From: Phaseolus vulgaris
Taxonomy: Eukaryota; Streptophyta; Magnoliopsida; Fabales; Fabaceae
Direction of reading: 5' to 3'
NCBI RefSeq assembly: GCF_000499845.2
Contig: NC_023759.2
Coordinates: 41,743,172-41,807,171, forward strand
DNA length: 64,000 nt
Both the position numbers and the translations under genes were made by a program. Every line of letters starts with the position of its first letter. Position 1 is the first letter of the stretch. Below are positions 60,851 through 64,000 of the stretch, one piece after another. Under the pieces are notes generated by a model that searched no databases, was not told the DNA's origin, and saw only the letters and a program-made list of their open reading frames with translations.

Positions 60851-63800
60851 ATGGATGATTCCGCAAAACCTAACGCCGGTAAAACCAAGCTTCTCAATCC
60901 ATGGATGCTTCACTTCCAGAAGCTCGCTCTCGAACTCAAGTGCCCTCTCTGGTTCGTCAATTTTGTCTTTCCACTATAAACTCTCTAAATCGAACTTAGC
61001 CTTTACAGTTGCAAATTTTTTATTTATTTCATTATTTTATCGATTAAATTTAAATTAGTTTCGTGCTTGTGCTGCTACTTAAGCTCACATAAATTAATTT
61101 TGTTATTTTCAGCAGCTAGTTTGTTTAATGGATTTTCTGTTGTTGTTGTTGTTGTCTGTGTTGGCGCTGGATCTTGCAGTCTGGGCTTGTTCAAGAGGCC
61201 GGTGTTACTGCCTTGCAACCACCTGTTCTGCGAGTTCGTTACTTCATTTCCTTTGTTGTATTGTTTGTATATGTTGGTCATTTTTTTGCACGGCTTTTCT
61301 CACCAATGAAACTGATATTTGGACATTTTGTGTTTGGCAGTTCATGCTTAGCTGATTGCATAACGGCTGGGGCTGGTTCTGAATGTGCTGTTTGTGATGC
61401 AAAGTATGCTCAAACAGGTAATTTGCTGTTAGGTTTAGCGTGTGTGCTGCATGATCAACTACCGGCGTGTGTTTGTCGCTCTGTTTTTCTTCCTATTCAA
61501 ATAAATTATCAATTTCACTCCTAGACAATTATTACAGCTCTCAAACTGAACAAATTATATAAGTAAACCCTGTAGTATAAGTGATACTGAATAGTTTTTC
61601 AAGTAATGAAAAATCTTTCAAATTAGTCATTGGTGGTCAGTAAAATATGTTAATAAGTGAACTAAATTGATAGATATTTAATATTATAAGGATAGTTACA
61701 TAATTTTGTTTATCTTATAAGATTATTTTGGAGAAAGCGCGATATTTGAAGGATCAAATTCTTGATTTCCTCTTTTCTTTTCAACAGTTTATGTTATGGT
61801 CTAAGCTATGTTTTCTATGTTTTGAATTATGTATACTTATATTTCTTATGTGATGATTGTGGGAGGCAGATGTAAGGCACGTGACTTTTGTGGAGAATGT
61901 GGTAGCAATATATAGAAGCTTGGAGGCTACCTTTTGTGCTAGTTTGTTTCAGCAACGTTCGTCTGGTGAAGTTATTTTACTTTTGGAGAGCTTTTTTAAT
62001 TGATTAAAAAAACTATACATTGTTTGAAGCTGAATTGTTTATATATATGTATATATATTTATTTAAACTTATTGATGTAGGTGATGAGAGGGTTTTGGAG
62101 CCATGCCAAGCAGTTCTTAATTCAACTTCTAGTAGTATAAAAGCTGGCAAGCTTCCTCGGAATTTGCCTAATGTGAACAAGGTTGGGGTTGTCAAGAATC
62201 TCAAATCCAAGATTGCAGTGCATGATAGAGCTGAAGAGCTTGAGTTGTCTCATGGGAGAGGGAAGCCTAATCTGATGCTATCTTCCCATATGGAAATGGA
62301 TGTGAATCAAGTGACACAGTCAGCCCCAGACAGCCCTCCTTTTTGTGATACCAAAGGTTCAGATAATGACTGCAGTGATCAAGACAGTGAACATGTAAAA
62401 AAACACTCATATTTATGGTTTTCTGTTTATACACTGTTAAATCTGCTGTATGTCCAATCCTTTATCAACCTGGTTTCTCATTCTCAAACTCTTAATTTCA
62501 GCCATTACCTCCTCCTGATAGACTGGGTAATTCTTCCTTAAAGAGAGCTAGTACAGGAAATGTAAAATTGAACGAGAAAATGGGACAATTAAGGTCAGAA
62601 AGTTCAGCCTCTGAAACTGAGGGTCTTGAAAGGGATACCAAGAGACAGAAAATTATTGTCCATAAATCTGGAAAGGACCCCGGTGCACAATTGGCAATAG
62701 ATGCTCCAAATGACTTTTCTCCAACTGGAAGTATCTGTTCATTTTGCCAATCTTCTAAAACCTCCGAGGTAATATTTGATGTGTACCAACTATAGCCATT
62801 GTTTTCAATTCCCTTTTCCCTGATCCCAACTGTTATTCTCATGCTGTATATGCTTACTGACAAATGTCTGAAACTATTTCTTGGTCTTTATGGTGATTTT
62901 TTGTAGGTTACTGGACCAATGCTGCATTATGCTAATGGAAACTTAGTTAGTGGAGTTGCAGCAATGAAGCCAAATGTTATTCCTGTGCACAGAAGTTGTA
63001 TTGACTGGTATGTTAACTTGATATTTCTATGCATTGCTCATTACAAAAGCATTCTAGTCTACATTTTTATTGGTTGGATTTGTGGAGCCACCTAAAAACA
63101 GCATTGAATCTTGATTGACCATGTTTTGTTCAAAACATTTACATTGTAACCAGTGTGCATTTTAGTATCTTTTCCCTTTCTGTTTGCATTTTTCTGATAA
63201 ATTTGGGGTAAACTTTTGGAATCCAGGGCACCACAAGTGTACTTTGCTGGTGAAGTGGTTAAGAATCTGAAGGCAGAATTGGCCAGGGGAGCAAAACTTA
63301 AATGCAGTAAATGTAATCTAAAGGGAGCAGCTCTTGGTTGCTATGTCAAATCATGCCGAAGAACTTATCATGTTCCTTGTGCTATGGACATCTCAACTTG
63401 TCGTTGGGATCATGTAACTTTCTTTCCATTTTAAAGCATAGAACTTAAAAAAAAATACATCGTTCTTTGTATATCTCTAAACTTTTTTGGGGTATTCATT
63501 GGTTCAGGAGGACTTTCTTTTGCTCTGTCCCCTCCATTCAAATGTAAAATTTCCATGTGAGAAATCTAGGTCTAAGAAACAGGCAGCTCGGAAGCATCCC
63601 AATTTGTCTCACCTGTATGTTTTCTTCCTTGTCATGTGCTATTTCAAGCATCTCATGCATTTCTTTGTCTTTCAATGTTTTTCTACTATTATAATAAATA
63701 TTATAGGTTGCCTCCTAAACTAGAGAACTTCGCATAATTAATACAGAGCTCAAATGTTGTACTCAACCATTTGTTATATAGTAGATTTCAGGGTTATGTT

Positions 63801-64000
63801 TTTACCACTGTTTTGTTTGTCATAATACTCTTGTAAATTATGTGTAATTTTCTTGTCAAGGTTGGGCACTATTACTGAGTAACTCCTGTATACAGGTCAT
63901 CTCACAACTCAAATACTCATGAAGCTTCACAGGATGATTGTAAAAATATGGTTTTCTGTGGATCTGCTTTATCAAATGAAGAAAAGGTTAGTTTGAAAGT
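60851..64000 (+). CDS. BARD1: BARD1 homologue: RING E3 ligase subunit for DNA repair (3' end outside window)
   Basis: Partner of BRCA1 in homologous recombination in the nucleus; plant BARD1 also represses WUSCHEL. Exons: 60851-60951, 61180-61233, 61341-61417, 61870-61965, 62081-62394, 62502-62768, 62907-63007, 63227-63413, 63508-63614, 63896-63986; all phases agree and give 465 codons here. N-terminal RING (C3HC4) from residue ~31: KCPLC...LLPCNHLFCDSC...CAVCDAKYA, split across the first three exons. A Ser/Lys-rich linker follows, then an extended PHD finger: SICSFCQSSKTSE, VHRSCIDW, LKCSKCNLKGAALGC, CRRTYHVPCA, LLLCPLHS, as in plant BARD1 proteins. The two BRCT repeats expected at the C-terminus must lie right of the window. 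The start ATG follows a C/T-rich leader ending in a poly-A run. Confidence 0.93.

Overview
This is a stretch of a nuclear plant genome: AT-rich intergenic DNA, GT-AG introns, plant-specific gene families and plant-type transposons. The protein families and the style of the repeats (TAATCGATTA and CTTAAGTGA clusters, a TRIM-type element) suggest a dicot, most likely a legume. That lineage call is inference, because nothing here is diagnostic on its own.

Host genes, left to right: (1) the 3' part of a long-chain fatty-alcohol oxidase (FAO, GMC oxidoreductase), + strand, 1-2636, whose 5' end lies outside the window; (2) a small conserved plant protein of unknown function, +, 9100-9459; (3) an NPG1/NPGR2-type TPR protein, +, 18167-21701, five coding exons; (4) a Rho GDP-dissociation inhibitor, +, 24793-31059, five exons, whose last intron is filled by a complete-looking Ty1/copia insertion; (5) a phospholipid:sterol acyltransferase (PSAT1-like), - strand, 34400-42545, fifteen exons; (6) the 5' two thirds of a plant BARD1 homologue, +, from 60851 to beyond the right edge. 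For the multi-exon genes I placed splice sites by reading phase; every junction keeps the frame and the spliced lengths are whole numbers of codons.

Mobile DNA fills most of the rest. A TRIM-like mini-LTR element with extra tandem LTR pieces lies at 12086-12732. A gag-less copia element with two apparently identical 319-bp LTRs is at 26711-30750. A decayed copia reverse-transcriptase fragment sits inside a PSAT1 intron (about 38830-39545). A TIR-bounded MITE-like element is at 42758-43110. A CACTA (En/Spm) element starts at 44237 with the canonical terminus and a block of inverted subterminal repeats; it encodes an uninterrupted TNP2 transposase (45297-48497) and a second, ten-exon gene with a ULP1-like protease domain (48614-51497) that carries two nonsense codons. 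Its 3' end appears cut off near 51680, where an LTR-like remnant begins. A broken 'putative gypsy-type' (Transposase_28-like) gene lies at 57585-59384. AT-rich tandem repeats occupy 53985-54650.

The host genes are unrelated housekeeping or regulatory loci (lipid oxidation, pollen/calmodulin TPR protein, ROP GTPase control, sterol ester synthesis, DNA repair), so no operon-like cooperation is expected. The most interesting structures are the mobile elements: how they sit in introns, what they have lost, and their inverted-repeat architecture. I found no convincing tRNA, rRNA or CRISPR array by eye.
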